DNA of 64,000 nt from Diphasiastrum complanatum (Eukaryota > Streptophyta > Lycopodiopsida > Lycopodiales > Lycopodiaceae): positions 56,047,447 to 56,111,446 of the forward strand of contig CM055104.1 of NCBI GenBank assembly GCA_029204225.1, in the 5' to 3' direction. The notes under the pieces were generated by a model, which saw nothing but the letters and a program-made list of their open reading frames with translations, searched no databases and was not told the origin of the DNA. Below are positions 31,079 through 42,391 of the stretch, one piece after another. Position 1 is the stretch's first letter. The number at the start of each line of letters is the position of its first letter. Position numbers and translations under genes: made by a program.

Positions 31079-31791
31079 TGACAAAATTTCTAGATTTCAC
31101 ACATGTGGGAAATGTCCACAAGTATGATGGATTTAATTAAGCTTTGTGATTGGTACAATAACCTGATTCTAGATTGATTAGCAAGATCTAGTTCAGAAGA
31201 AATGGCTTAACCACAATCTAGCATGCTAAGCAACTGAGTATGATAGCAATGAATAAATAATGAGCAAAAGTACAAGATATCAGTGTATAAGCATTAGCTT
31301 CAACACGAGTTAGAGAGAGAAAAGGAGAGAGATAACAAGCAAAATAGTTTAGATCCAAAATGACATGAGATAGCTACAAAACTTTGGTTCTTCATCATTG
31401 AATGTGAGGAGAGCTACACATATTCATGGAGTTTGAGTTAGCTTGAGGTAGAACCACATCCATCCATTACAAACTGACATCTAAAGTGACATCTAGAGTC
31501 TATGTGACATTTGTCACTTGACATGCATGAAATTCTACCAATTTTTTACAAGTGTACTAGTTCTAACTAACAAAGTACAAATCATCATGCATGTGTCCAT
31601 TACACTTTGTGCATGCCTTGCATGTCACTATGGATCACTTGCAATTAATGCATGTGAATTGCCACGAGTTTCTACAAGCATGACTTTGCCAATTGTATGT
31701 CTACAAACTATCTGCAAGTTGTATTCTTCAATCTAGACATTACATAACCATGTAGCTCGAGTTCTATGTAGACCAAACTTGGCATTTTGCA
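31079..31791 (-). mobile_element. Co-7 5' LTR
   Basis: The inner edge is fixed by the PBS. The outer edge at 31791 is inferred because CCAAACTTGGCATTTTGCA there resembles the ends of the NA-1, solo S1 and Co-6 LTRs (CCAAGC...TTTTGC pattern). This gives 713 bp. A CACACATGTGGG box lies at about 31099. Confidence 0.55.
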
Positions 31792-31796
31792 TTAAT

Positions 31797-32132
31797 GAGC
31801 TACATACTTGCATGGTACAATATTTGTAGCAAGCCAAGAAATCAATATGGATTGTTTTTCAATTTTAACGCTCCTAAAAATAATCTTTCCCTTCTCAATC
31901 TCTTCCCTTCTCAATCTCTTCTTCTCCATTCCTTCTCTTCAACCAAAACTATGATGAATGTTAGTGTAGAGGAGTAGAGTTAAAGAGGAGTAGTATAGTG
32001 GTGAGTAGAGTTAAGAGAGAAAGTAAGAAATTAACTAAAAGTAGCATCTATGCATAGCTAGGTACCTATCCAGTGATCTAACCCTTGTTGACAGACGAGA
32101 GGGCTATACTACGAGAAATCTTCGACTCCACA
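31797..32132 (+). mobile_element. Gy-2 5' LTR, 3' portion
   Basis: Ends CGACTCCACA at 32132, one base before an Athila/Tat-like PBS. The interior is pyrimidine-rich (TCTCAATCTCTTC repeated at about 31890-31930). The left limit is not visible, and Co-7 may have cut it. Confidence 0.5.
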
Positions 32133-32133
32133 G

Positions 32134-32151
32134 TGGCGCCGTTGCCGGGGA
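32134..32151 (+). promoter_or_regulatory. Gy-2 primer-binding site (TGGCGCC type)
   Basis: TGGCGCCGTTGCCGGGGA. This is the PBS form reported for plant Athila/Tat gypsy elements, usually assigned to tRNA-Asp. The assignment is from memory of the family. Confidence 0.8.
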
Positions 32152-32439
32152 TAGGTTTCCACTAACTAGTTCAGCTTATTTTAGCTATTTTCATGCTTTT
32201 TAGAGTAATTTTAGGTGGATTTTTGGGTGTTTAGAGTTAATTTTTTGTATTTTTTTGTGTTTGGACTGTTCATAGCTAGCGGAGGAGGTGTGAGAGGGTA
32301 GAGGAGGCTCTAAACAGCCTCTAAGGGCTTGAAACCCAAACCAACTAGCCAAAAGAACCCAAAAAACACACCAATCTGCATTTTTGGAGAGAAAAAGAGC
32401 CAAAAAAAAACTCATCAGATTTTTATATCTCCAGCGTCA

Positions 32440-33260
32440 GTGGGAATTAACCCTTGCATGACTGGCAGCAGCTCCAGGGTATTGTCTTAGATCTGCATAG
32501 AAGCCTGCGAGAGTTAGTTCCAAACAAATTGTAAAAATCAGAGAAAAATCATAAAAAATTTCAAAAACCCTTGGAAAAATCCAAAAAAATTCAAATCTTT
32601 ATAAGAACTCTCAAAGAGCCCTCTGAAGTTCTATCTTGGTGAGACCGGGATACAGAGAAGCTTGCGAGAGTTAGTTTGAGATCTAAGTGCCTGTGCGAGA
32701 GTTCCCAGTGAAAAAAGACGAGAAAGTACCAGTGAACCTTCGTAGACAACAAAATTTTCAGTTCCAGTGGTCAAGAACTCTCGCAGAGGATTCTGAAGTT
32801 CCATCTCAGTGAGACCAAAACACAGAAGAGCTTGCGAGAGTTAGTTTGATTCTAGTGAGCAAAAAATTGGATTTAAGTGTTAAAACATCACTAAAAAGTG
32901 AAGATCCAACAAATCCTTCCAATAAGAACTCTCGCAGACCCTCTCAATCGATTCAAAATGTCAATTCACATCAGTGATGAAGCCTGCGAGAGTGTGAAGA
33001 TCTAATGAAAATCAAGCCAAAAAAATGGTTTTGAACCCTCACAGACAGTGAAATTTTCACCTCTTGCAAGAAATAACTCTCTCAGAGAATTCTATAGTGA
33101 GATCTGACCCATATCCAACTACTGTGAAGCTTGAGAGAGTTACTTCCCAGATATCTAAAAGGTATCAAGTTTTTTAGATGCAAAAACAACTAAAGAACCC
33201 TCGCACAACCAACCCTCACACAAGATAACCCTCGTAGCCAGATCAGTGGAAAGATCTGCA
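32440..33260 (+). repeat. Gy-2 leader stem array
   Basis: Four diverged units (starts of left arms at about 32604, 32773, 32933, 33074), each with a left arm like GAACTCTCGCAGA and, 45-60 bases later, a right arm like CTTGCGAGAGTTAG. AACTCTCGCA and TGCGAGAGTT are exact reverse complements. Units 1-3 also share CTGAAGTTC or GTGAGACC words. A lone right arm precedes at 32506. No reading frame crosses it. Confidence 0.8.
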
Positions 33261-33433
33261 ACAGATCCAGCTACTGTCAAAATCTCAGGTCAATCAGTGC
33301 AAGGAGTAAAAAGTTATCAAGAAAAAACCACCGTAAAAGGTCTAAAATCCACTCCGGCCGATCAGGTCAATCAGATCCTTGAAGATCCAGACTGCATCAA
33401 CGGACTGCTACGGAGAAGCTGATATTATTTCCT

Positions 33434-34870
33434 ATGTTCCTGGCTCAGGATTGGTTTTTCAACCTGTCAGAGGAAGAGAAATCCACCTGGGAAGCGGTTA
33501 AAGCGGCCTTCATTTCACGCTTTAAACCAAGAAAATTCCTAGAAGATCCGTTTCTCCTACTGAGCAAAGTCAAGATGATAAAACAAGAAATGGTCCGGGA
33601 CTATATTGAATGGGTCAAACATCTATGATCCGAGTGTAGTACAACCCTGACTCCCGACCATGTGATGATCATGTGGTTCCTAGCCGGATTACCATGAAAC
33701 ATCAGAAGAGAACTGAAACAATGGGAGCCGTACGCTACTCTACAAGAAGCTATGGAAGATGCCATCAAGGAAGAGGATGAGGAATCTGACGACGAATGTC
33801 CTTCCACCCACACTCCTACTCCCTTGATTGCATCATCATCATCAAACGCATCCTCTCTATCTACAGAACTGCTGTTGGAGCAAATGACAAAATTACACAA
33901 ACAGTAGATGGAACAACTTACGGCGCAGTTTGACTAGAAACTGAAGGCCTTACAAGGAACTGTAGCAGTAACTCCACATCAACTGGAACCAAACCAGCTG
34001 CAGTATCCTCGACGAGAAAATGTATGGTATTCAGTATGCACGCAAAACCAAACAGCAAATGAGTGTCCAGTCCTAAAGCAAAATCTGAGACTAACACATA
34101 GATTCTGCCATCTGTGCAATGCAACATCGCACGATATGACATTTTGTCCATTTAACCCCAGGATTGTTCAACAGAAGAGAAGTCCTTATCAAACTTCTTA
34201 TCCTTATCATCAAGGGGCACCTAACGTGGCACCAAGGTACGACGTACCCAATCAACCACAACGCATGGCCTTACCTGCTCCACCAGGGCCAGCAAATCAA
34301 CAAGTGGCCCATGTAAACCTGACAGCAGCGGAACAAGAGATGCAAATGCCACGTCAACCTGAGTAGCGGTAGTGGTACGGACCAGATGAACCATTTATGG
34401 ATTTTGTCATAAATGAATATGTTTAGGCCTATGCAACTCAAACTCAACGTCAAGGTGGAAGAAATTACGGCTGCTACGGATGCGACGAAGGACACAGAAT
34501 TGCAGAATGTCCCTGTCGAGATTGCGGTTATGGACACTGTTTCAAGAATTGTCCGTTTAAACCTGGAACCAGTGCACTTCTTAACCTCATTGCCATATAT
34601 CAACCAGCAGTTCTGGTAGGGATGCCATCAAAAGGTCGACAAGACCACGCTCCTGTGTTAGTTGTTACGCGAGCACAGAAGAGGAAGGAAGTGGCTCCCT
34701 CACCACTACCATCGGTCACTAACGACCAATCCTTAACTTTAGCGCCATACCCAAATGTGAGGGAAGAGAAAAGATAGTACCAGAAAATAAGACACTGGGT
34801 ACAAAAAGCACAAGAGGAGGAAAAAGAGCAAGAACAAGACAATCCCACAAAACCTCTAGTCGGTGTCAAA
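33434..34870 (+). pseudogene. Gy-2 gag
   Basis: The capsid N-terminal part reads LSEEEKSTWEAVKAAFISRFKPRK (33434-33628) in the style of retrotrans_gag proteins. It is interrupted by TGA 33626, TGA about 33696, TAG 33905 and others while the same frame continues (TPTPLIASSSSNASS). It ends with two zinc knuckles at about 34472-34560, CYGCDEGHRIAEC and CRDCGYGHCFKNC (the second one residue short). An inverted copy at 35651-35960 lacks the 33626 and 33905 stops, showing they are mutations. Confidence 0.85.
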
Positions 34871-35079
34871 TGAGAACCGCAAGTGGGCTCACCACTGTGC
34901 ACTGATCAGAATGATCGGTTGCACCAACATGAACCACCTTTGCACATGGTGGAGCCCGAGGAATCACGCACTGAAAGGCTCACACTTTTACTATCAAGCC
35001 ATATTAGTTTACCACTCGGAGAACTACTGAGGATTGCACCACAAGCAAAAAGCCTTTTAGCTGAATGGGCCAAAGCGGA

Positions 35080-35532
35080 TGAGGAGCCAGTATCGCCTGA
35101 GCCCGTATATTGTGCGGGCTATGATGAAACAAGTAACGTCCTCCACATCGGAGCAACATGGGAAACTGAGGAACAAAACATTACTTTGCCAATCAAACAC
35201 AAGAGATACAAGACGAGGCGGCAATGGTAGATGGAGGATCGGGTGTCAATCTGATCTCCACTACTTTGTACAAAAAATGGGGTTTACAAGGATTGAAGCT
35301 AGCTAGATTCGCCATCAAGCTAGCAGATCAATCCTGTGTGAAACCAAAAGGTGTAGTTGTCGATATCCCCGTCAAGATAGTAGGCATGCAGTTTGTGATT
35401 ACTTTTGTAGTCATGGATATACCTGAATCTCCATTTGCATACCGAGTCTTACTGGGAAGACCATGGTTGAGGACTGCGCAAGTAGTACACAACTGGGGTA
35501 CAAGGAAACTCACCTTTGAGAACAGAGAATAG
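35080..35532 (+). pseudogene. Gy-2 protease
   Basis: A gypsy-type retropepsin: MVDGGSGVNLISTTLYKKWG (active-site D-G-G in place of D-S/T-G), then VLLGRPWLRTAQVVHNW, the flap and C-terminal G-R-P-W signature of plant gypsy proteases. It ends at TAG 35530. RT, RNase H and integrase do not follow, because sequence breaks into the inverted gag copy at about 35650. Confidence 0.8.
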
Positions 35533-35650
35533 GCTGTAAAGGTTGATCCAACCACATGGGCGGTGAAACCTATTGCACCCAAGGTTGATGACGGATCATC
35601 CACGACAGATCATATGATTGATCGCCTAAGGCCAGCCAAGGGAGGTCACT

Positions 35651-35960
35651 GCCGTAAGTTGCTCCATCTGCTGTTTGTGTAATTTTGTCATTTGCTCCAA
35701 CATTAGTTCTATGGATATAGTGGATGCGTTTGATGATGATGATGTGATCAAAGGAGTAGGAGTGTGGGTGGAAGGATATTCATCATCAGATCCCTCATCC
35801 TCTTCCCTGATGGCATCTTTCATAACTTTTTACAGAGTAGCGTACTGCTCCCGTCATTTCAGTTCTCTTCTGATGCTTCATGGTAATCCGGCTAGGAACC
35901 ACATGATCATTGCATGATCGAGAGTCGGGACTGCACTGCACTCGGAACGTAGATGTTTGA
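35651..35960 (-). pseudogene. Inverted copy of Gy-2 gag segment
   Basis: On the minus strand this reads HLRSECSAVPTLDHAMIMWFL through EQMTKLHKQQMEQLTA, the same protein segment as 33611-33927 on the plus strand. Identity is about 85% by eye. The two copies lie about 1.7 kb apart in opposite orientation. Co-8 cut it at 35960. Confidence 0.88.
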
Positions 35961-36615
35961 TGTGAAAAATACAGATCCTAAGTGGATCTAAACTCCAAGA
36001 TCATTGGCTTGAATGCTTGCACTCCAAACTACATAAGCTAGGAATTGGCAACACATTCTATGCTACCTAGAATGCAAAGAACTTGATCAAAAAGCATTTA
36101 TCACAAATGGAAACTTCCATAAACATCAAGTGCGGCCCAAAATAGCATTATACAGTCCATAATACATCAGCCTACCACTTTTGGAAAGCACCTAAGATCA
36201 TACACAATAGCTTGAAGACAATACACACAACAATGCTCTCAATGGAGGAAGAAACAATGACAATGATCTATTGATCTCAATGAAGCATACAAAAGGTTTC
36301 TCCAACCTGTTCTCCACGACTTCCCTACTATTTATGGATGAGTAAGATGACTCTCTCTCCTCTCTCTAGAAGGTACTTGACCCTAGATATTCCCTATATA
36401 GGAAAAATAGCTAAAAATGGCTTATATGACCAAAATACATCAAAATGGTCTCATTTTGAAGGGTATGAAGTTTGACACTTCATCATACTGAAAAAATACA
36501 GTAAATAAAAACATTGTGGCCTGGTTCACACGTGTGAAACTCCAGAACCAAAACTATTTACAATTTTAGCCAATTTAGGCCTCAAACTAGCTAGGAAATG
36601 TTGACAATTTTCACA
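35961..36615 (-). repeat. Co-8 3' LTR
   Basis: Minus strand TGTGAAAATTGTC...TATTTTTCACA, 655 bp. It holds the palindrome TTCACACGTGTGAA at 36525-36538. The gag-pol stop codon lies within its first bases. Confidence 0.95.
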
Positions 36616-37804
36616 CTCCCTCTTCAACATTGGATGCTAGTTTCAACATAGTCTTTGAGCACATTCCAAGATTAGATCTATGCATTAAATATAGGTCCTT
36701 TCCCAATGGTTTGGTGAAGATATCAGCCACACACTCCTTTGAAGAGACATGTTGAAGCTCCACCTCTTTGGCAATGACTTGATCTCTCACAAAATGGTGA
36801 GCAATCTCAATGTGCTTGCTCCTTGCATGAAAAACAGGATTGCTTGCCAAGCTTTGGGCTGAAAGGTTATCACAAAGTATGATTGGAGTCTTCTCTGGTT
36901 CCAGCAAGTGAAGATCCAATAACATCCTCTTGATCCAAAGAATCTCCTTGGTGCATGTTGTTAATGCCTTGTACTCGGCTTCGGTGGAAGATAGAGAGAT
37001 AGTTGGTTGCTTCTTTGATAGCCATGAGACCACTCCATCTCCAAGATAGATTGCAAAGGCACTTGTTGACTTCCTATCCATTTGATCACCTGCAAAATCT
37101 GAATCTGAAAATCCACAAAGGTTAGGTGTAGTACCTCCATACAAGATGCCAAAATCTCTAGATCCCGAGATGTATCTAAGTACTCTCTTTCCTAGCTTCC
37201 AATGAGCCTCACTAGGATCTTGCATAAATTGACTTAGTTTACCAACCAAAAAGCTTAGATCAGGTCTTGTGATAGTTAACCATATAAGAGATCCTATTAG
37301 CTTTCTATAGAGAGTAATGTCCTTGAAGGATCTTTCATTACTTCTTGTAGTTAGCTTTACATTTGATTCCATAGGAGTAGAAACAACTTTACAATCTTCC
37401 ATATGAAACCTTTTTAGAATAGAGTTAACATACTTTTCTTGACATATGAATGTAGATTTAGAAGTTCTAATAATCTCTATTCCTAAGATATAATGAAGTT
37501 TACCAAGATCTTGAATTTCAAACTCTCTTTTGAGTGCCATCTTGATTTCATCTATATCTAGATTGTTACCACCACTTAAGATAATGTCATCAACATAGAT
37601 CAAAAGTAAAGTGATATCATTTTCATTCAATCTAAAGTAGAGAGAATGATCATACTCACTCATAACAAAGTTTTGAGAAAGTAAGGAGGAATTGAGCTTA
37701 GCATACCAACTCCTTGGTGCTTGCTTTAGCCCATACAAACTCTTTTGGAGATAGCACACATGATTAGGCTCATCATGTGAAACATAGCCCTCGGGTTGCT
37801 CCAT
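36611..37804 (-). pseudogene. Co-8 reverse transcriptase (most) and RNase H
   Basis: Continues the frame after the one stop (37814-37816). It reads EDIYMEQPEGY, SLYGLKQAPRSWYAKL, then YVDD at residues 70-73 of this piece. RNase H has FSDSDFAGD, STEAEYKAL and LCDNLSAQSL with all acidic residues present, and the C-terminus ends at the LTR. It reverse transcribes element RNA and degrades the RNA strand. Apart from the upstream stop I see no defect. Confidence 0.95.
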
Positions 37805-37816
37805 GTAAATATCTTC

Positions 37817-40564
37817 TTAAAGATCACCATTCAAGAAGGCATTAGTAACATCCATTTGCCACATATCCCAATCATAAAGAGTTGCAAGAGAGATTAGGAT
37901 TCGAATAGTTACCATCTTTGCCACGGGTGCAAAGGTCTCATCATAGTCAATACCATATTCTTGAGCATACCCCTTTGCCACCAACCTTGCCTTGTACTTG
38001 TTGATTGATCCATCTTGATTTGTCTTGATCTTGAAGATCCACTTACAACCAATTGCCTTCTTGTCCTTTGGAAGCTTTACCAACCTCCATGTGTTGCTTT
38101 TGATGAGTGCTTGATGCTCATGATCCATGGCTTGGATCCATTCCTTCTTTTGAATTGCTTCACCTACACAAGTTGGTTCATCAAAAGAGGTAAGAAAAGC
38201 AAAGTTAGAGTTGTCCACCACTTGCTTTCCTTTTTCATCATAGGTTAGCCTTGATGGCTTAGCCCTTTGCCTTTGAGTCTTCCTTGAAGTTTGCTTTGGA
38301 GTGGCATCTCCATCTTCATCCAAGACATCTTGCACATCATGATGATTAGTAGGCACATCAACATCAACATCAACAACATTGGAAACATTCTCTTCATGAA
38401 AGATGACATCCCTACTTATGACAACTTTCTTTGTAGAAGGAATGTACACTTTGTAAGCCTTGCTTACTTCACTATAGCCAACAAACACACCCTTCTTTGA
38501 TGAAGGATCTTCTTTAGTTCTATCATCAAGTGTGATATTGACAAAACATGTACATCCAAAGATCCTACAATGCTTGACACTCGGCCTTCTACCATAAAGA
38601 ACCTCATGAGGAGTTTTACCATCCAAGGAAGCACTTGTCCATCTATTACATAGATAGTTAGCACATGCTAAAGCTTCCCCCCAAAAAGACTTAGCAAGAT
38701 TAGCATGTAGTCTCATTGCCTTGGCACATTCACAAAGGGTTCTATTCTTCCTCTCGGCCACTCCATTCTGTTGTGGAGTCCTAGGACTAGACATCTCCCT
38801 CTTAATCCCATGTGCTATACAAAAGTCTTTGAACCTATTTGAGGTGTATTCCCCTCCATTATCAGATCTTAAGCATTTGATCTTTGTATTGAATTGGTTT
38901 TCCATTTCATTCTTGAACTTGACAAATGCAGCAAACACTTCATCCTTACTTTTAAGAAGATAGATCCAAGTATACCTACTAAAGTCATCAATGAAAGTTG
39001 CATACATCTTTGCCCCACCATTGCTAGTTGTACTAGAAGAATGAATATCAGAATGCACAAGTTGAAAAGCTTCTTTAGATCTAGAAGTAGATCTAGAATA
39101 AGCAAGTCTATGAGATTTGGACAAGGCACAATGTTCACAAACACTATTGTTTGCAACAAGACTTTTAGGGAGACCAAGAACAAGCTCTTTCTTTGCCATT
39201 ACCTCCAAAGATTTGAAGTTGGGATGGCCCAACCTCTTGTGCCAAACTTCTTGGTTTGTCAATTGCTCCCTAGCCATACATCCTTCATGATTAGAGATCA
39301 CACATGCATCAAGCTTGAAAAGTTTACCATGCCTCCTACCTTGAGCAATCAAGGATCCACATTTACTTATCAAACATGCATCTCCAATGAACTCCACATC
39401 AAGTCCTTTGTCAATCATTTGACTTACACTAAGCAAATTCTTAGTGATTGAAGGAATGTACAAAACATTTTCAAGATTTGCTTTCCTATTTGTTGAAAGG
39501 GAAATAGGAATAGTGCCTATGCCTTTGATGTCACATTGACCATCATTTGCAGTGTAGATGATGTTACCTTCTCCCTCATAAGACAATAAGGATGTAAAGT
39601 ATTCCTTATGTCTTGTCATGTGAGATGAGGCTCCACTATCAATCCACCAAGGATCATTATCATCTATGTTGGCTAACAAACTTGAAGTCATAACAAGTGA
39701 TTCACATGTGTTATGTTCTTCCTCATCTATTGTAAGATTTCCTTGCCTCTCTCCTTGCTCTCTTTTCTTCTTATAACATTCATTTGCAAAATGACCTTTT
39801 ATCCCACAATAAAAGCACTTGAACTTTGACTTATTGTTCTTAGTAGAAGAGGAAGAGGAAGAGTGATCATCATGATCAAAGTTACCACCTTTGGACCATT
39901 TCCCTTTGCCTTTACCTTTGCCCTTGAATTTGCCTTTTGTGAAGAAAGCCTCTTCACCTCCACCTTGCAAGGATGCACCATCAAGCTTTGATTGCAACCT
40001 ATGTTCTTCAGCCAATAAGATTTCTTGCAAGTCAACCACACTTGGCAAGACTCTTTGAATGGCAAAACTTTGCACAAGGTTAGCATGTTCATTTAGCAAA
40101 CCATTCAACATAACTTGGACTATTTCACCATCTTTTATGTTCTCATCAATGCATGCTAAATCATCACTTAGGGACTTAACTCTCAAGATAAATGCATGAG
40201 CACTTTCACCCTCTCTTTGCCTACTAGAAAATATTTGTCTCCTTAGGGTCAATACCCTAGATGTGGACTTTGATTCAAAGAGCTTCTTTAAGGCATTCCA
40301 TGCCTCACTTGCACTTTGACACTTTCCAACTTCCTTGAGAAGTTCATTTGTAACATTCATTTTAATGATATGAAGAGCCCTTTTGGCCTTCTTATCAAAC
40401 CTTTGTTGCTCTTGAAGTGTGAGAGGTCTCTCTTCAATTTCTGCAACTATGTCCATGAGTTCATTCAACTCAAGTAAGGACTCCATCCTCACTTTCCAAG
40501 TAGAGTAGTTTGATGAACTCAACCTTTCACTAGACTCTAGCATGATCCCACCATTGGAAGCCAT
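37817..40564 (-). pseudogene. Co-8 gag, protease, integrase and RT start
   Basis: 915 codons from ATG 40564. Residues 1-200 are UBN2-type capsid and 207-245 a Gly/Lys-rich linker. The CCHC knuckle is C250-C253-H258-C263, protease WWIDSGASS has D309, and the pre-integrase zinc domain is at about 440-480. The integrase triad D506, D568, E604 (35 residues between D568 and E604) is intact. The integrase C-terminal part is at 660-725, RT starts at about 800, and the first RT Asp is D905. The frame stops at TAA (37814-37816), where sisters have Glu (NGxLEE). With that exception the polyprotein looks intact. Confidence 0.95.
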
Positions 40565-41720
40565 GATTCTAATGTTTCTTCAACTTTTAGGTTCTGTCCT
40601 AAAGCACTTAGCACTCACTTTTCTCTCAACAAATGATAGATAAAGAGATCTATGAAGATTTAGGACCCTAAAACACTTCTATCTTGAACCTAGATGGTTT
40701 CCAAGCATAGAAAGGAAGATTGAAACACATGCAACACTTTGCACACACTAAGAATGGATTACAAAATCAAACCAACCTGAACACACTCTTGCTTAAGCTC
40801 TCAAACTTTCCAGCAAGTGACCAAATCAAGTTATGGTGTGAAGAGTTACTTGCATTCTTAGAAAATACCCAAAACTAGGATGCCAAGATTACCTAGTAAT
40901 GAACAAACTTGATCAACATATGATCAACACACTAAGATATTGATTCAACCTGTAAAACCACATGTAAACCACACTTCTAAAAGTTTATAAACTCCAGCAA
41001 GTGATAAATACAAGATTTAGAGGTGAATGAATGAGCACACTTAGTGAATCACAAGACTAGCTTCACTATCTTGTCAAATCTTGGTGTTTAGATGTAGATC
41101 TAAGATCACTTCACATGAGAATGTTCCTCAACCTGTTAAGAACCTGAAAACACACTTGCATAATGGTTAACACCTTCCAGCAAATGCTCCAATCAAATTA
41201 CATAAGGAGAGTTACTTACATGCTCAACAAAGTACACCAAAATTTATGCCAAAATTGATGACAATCTTTACAATATGCTCTTCACAATGGAGCTTACAAT
41301 ATGTTCACCCAATAAAAGGGATCTTTCATCCAAATGGGAGCTTTGCTCAGCCTTTAGGAGAATTACAACTCACTCAAAAGAGCATTTGTCATCCACTTAA
41401 GGAGAAGTTTCATCCACTTAAGGAGAGTGTTCATCCAAGAATGGAGATTGTCAACAATAGGATTGAAAAGAACATTGTTAGTATTGAATATGCACAAGCC
41501 TCACAATCACAAATGATTAGGTGTTATGATCTGATTCAAAATAGTTTCTTTTCAGCCTCTGATCTTCAATAGACGTGAAATATGCTTTTGATCCACAAGT
41601 TCAACTCACAAAACAAAGGTTAGTAAGATTTGATCAACAAAGCAATGCAAAATCATGCTAGAACTTGATCAAACATCCAAATATCACCAAAAATGGAATA
41701 CTTACTGTAAATAGAAGCCA
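40565..41720 (-). other. Co-8 leader
   Basis: Untranslated leader of about 1.15 kb. On the plus strand CATCCACTTAAGGAGA is repeated with a 21-base period at 41390 and 41411. AACCTGTTAAGAACCTGAAAA-like phrases recur near 40950 and 41130. No conserved ORF. Confidence 0.65.
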
Positions 41721-41721
41721 A

Positions 41722-41736
41722 CCAGCTCTGATACCA
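41722..41736 (-). promoter_or_regulatory. Co-8 primer-binding site
   Basis: The minus strand reads TTTTTCACA then TGGTATCAGAGCTGG, a long initiator tRNA-Met match with no gap to the LTR. Confidence 0.95.
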
Positions 41737-42391
41737 TGTGAAAAATACAGATCCTAAGTGGATCTAAACTCCAAGATCATTGGCTTGAATGCTTGCACTC
41801 CAAACTACATAAGCTAGGAATTGGCAACACATTCTATGCTACCTAGAATGCAAAGAACTTGATCAAAAAGCATTTATCACAAATGGAAACTTCCATAAAC
41901 ATCAAGTTCGGCCCAAAATAGCATTATACAGTCCATAATACATCAGCCTACCACTTTTGGAAAGCACCTAAGATCATACACAATAGCTTGAAGACAATAC
42001 ACACAACAATGCTCTCAATGGAGGAAGAAACAATGACAATGATCTATTGATCTCAATGAAGCATACAAAAGGTTTCTCCAACCTGTTCTCCACGACTTCC
42101 CTACTATTTATGGATGAGTAAGATGACTCTCTCTCCTCTCTCTAGAAGGTACTTGACCCTAGATATTCCCTATATAGGAAAAATAGCTAAAAATGGCTTA
42201 TATGACCAAAATACATCAAAATGGTCTCATTTTGAAGGGTATGAAGTTTGACACTTCATCATACTGAAAAAATACAGTAAATAAAAACATTGTGGCCTGG
42301 TTCACACGTGTGAAACTCCAGAACCAAAACTATTTACAATTTTAGCCAATTTAGGCCTCAAACTAGCTAGGAAATGTTGACAATTTTCACA
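41737..42391 (-). repeat. LTR shared by Co-8 (5') and Co-9 (3')
   Basis: 655 bp, aligned to 35961-36615 at a constant offset of 5776 with no gaps. The only difference I see is AAGTTCGG here for AAGTGCGG there. It serves as the 5' LTR of Co-8 and the 3' LTR of Co-9. Confidence 0.95.

Larger units (their letters stand above)
35961..42391 (-). mobile_element. Co-8, near-intact copia element
   Basis: LTRs 35961-36615 and 41737-42391 (each 655 bp, one difference seen) flank a minus-strand interior with PBS, 1.2-kb leader, a 1313-codon gag-pol frame interrupted by a single stop, and a purine tract. It is the youngest-looking element in the window. Its 5' LTR is followed upstream by a second interior (Co-9) rather than by unrelated target sequence. 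Confidence 0.95.

Noticed and set aside
19431-31791. Co-4 and Co-7 as the two halves of one element split by Co-5
   Set aside because: Attractive because both are minus-strand copia, but the LTR starts differ (TGTTAAAATATC against TGCAAAATGCC) and their coding pieces do not meet. Without a matching target duplication I keep them separate.
38894-39451. 185-codon plus-strand frame opposite Co-8 integrase
   Set aside because: Exact antisense shadow of the conserved integrase/protease coding. No independent signal.
41246-41572. 108-codon plus-strand frame in the Co-8 leader
   Set aside because: Antisense to the element leader and built on a 21-base repeat. No family match.
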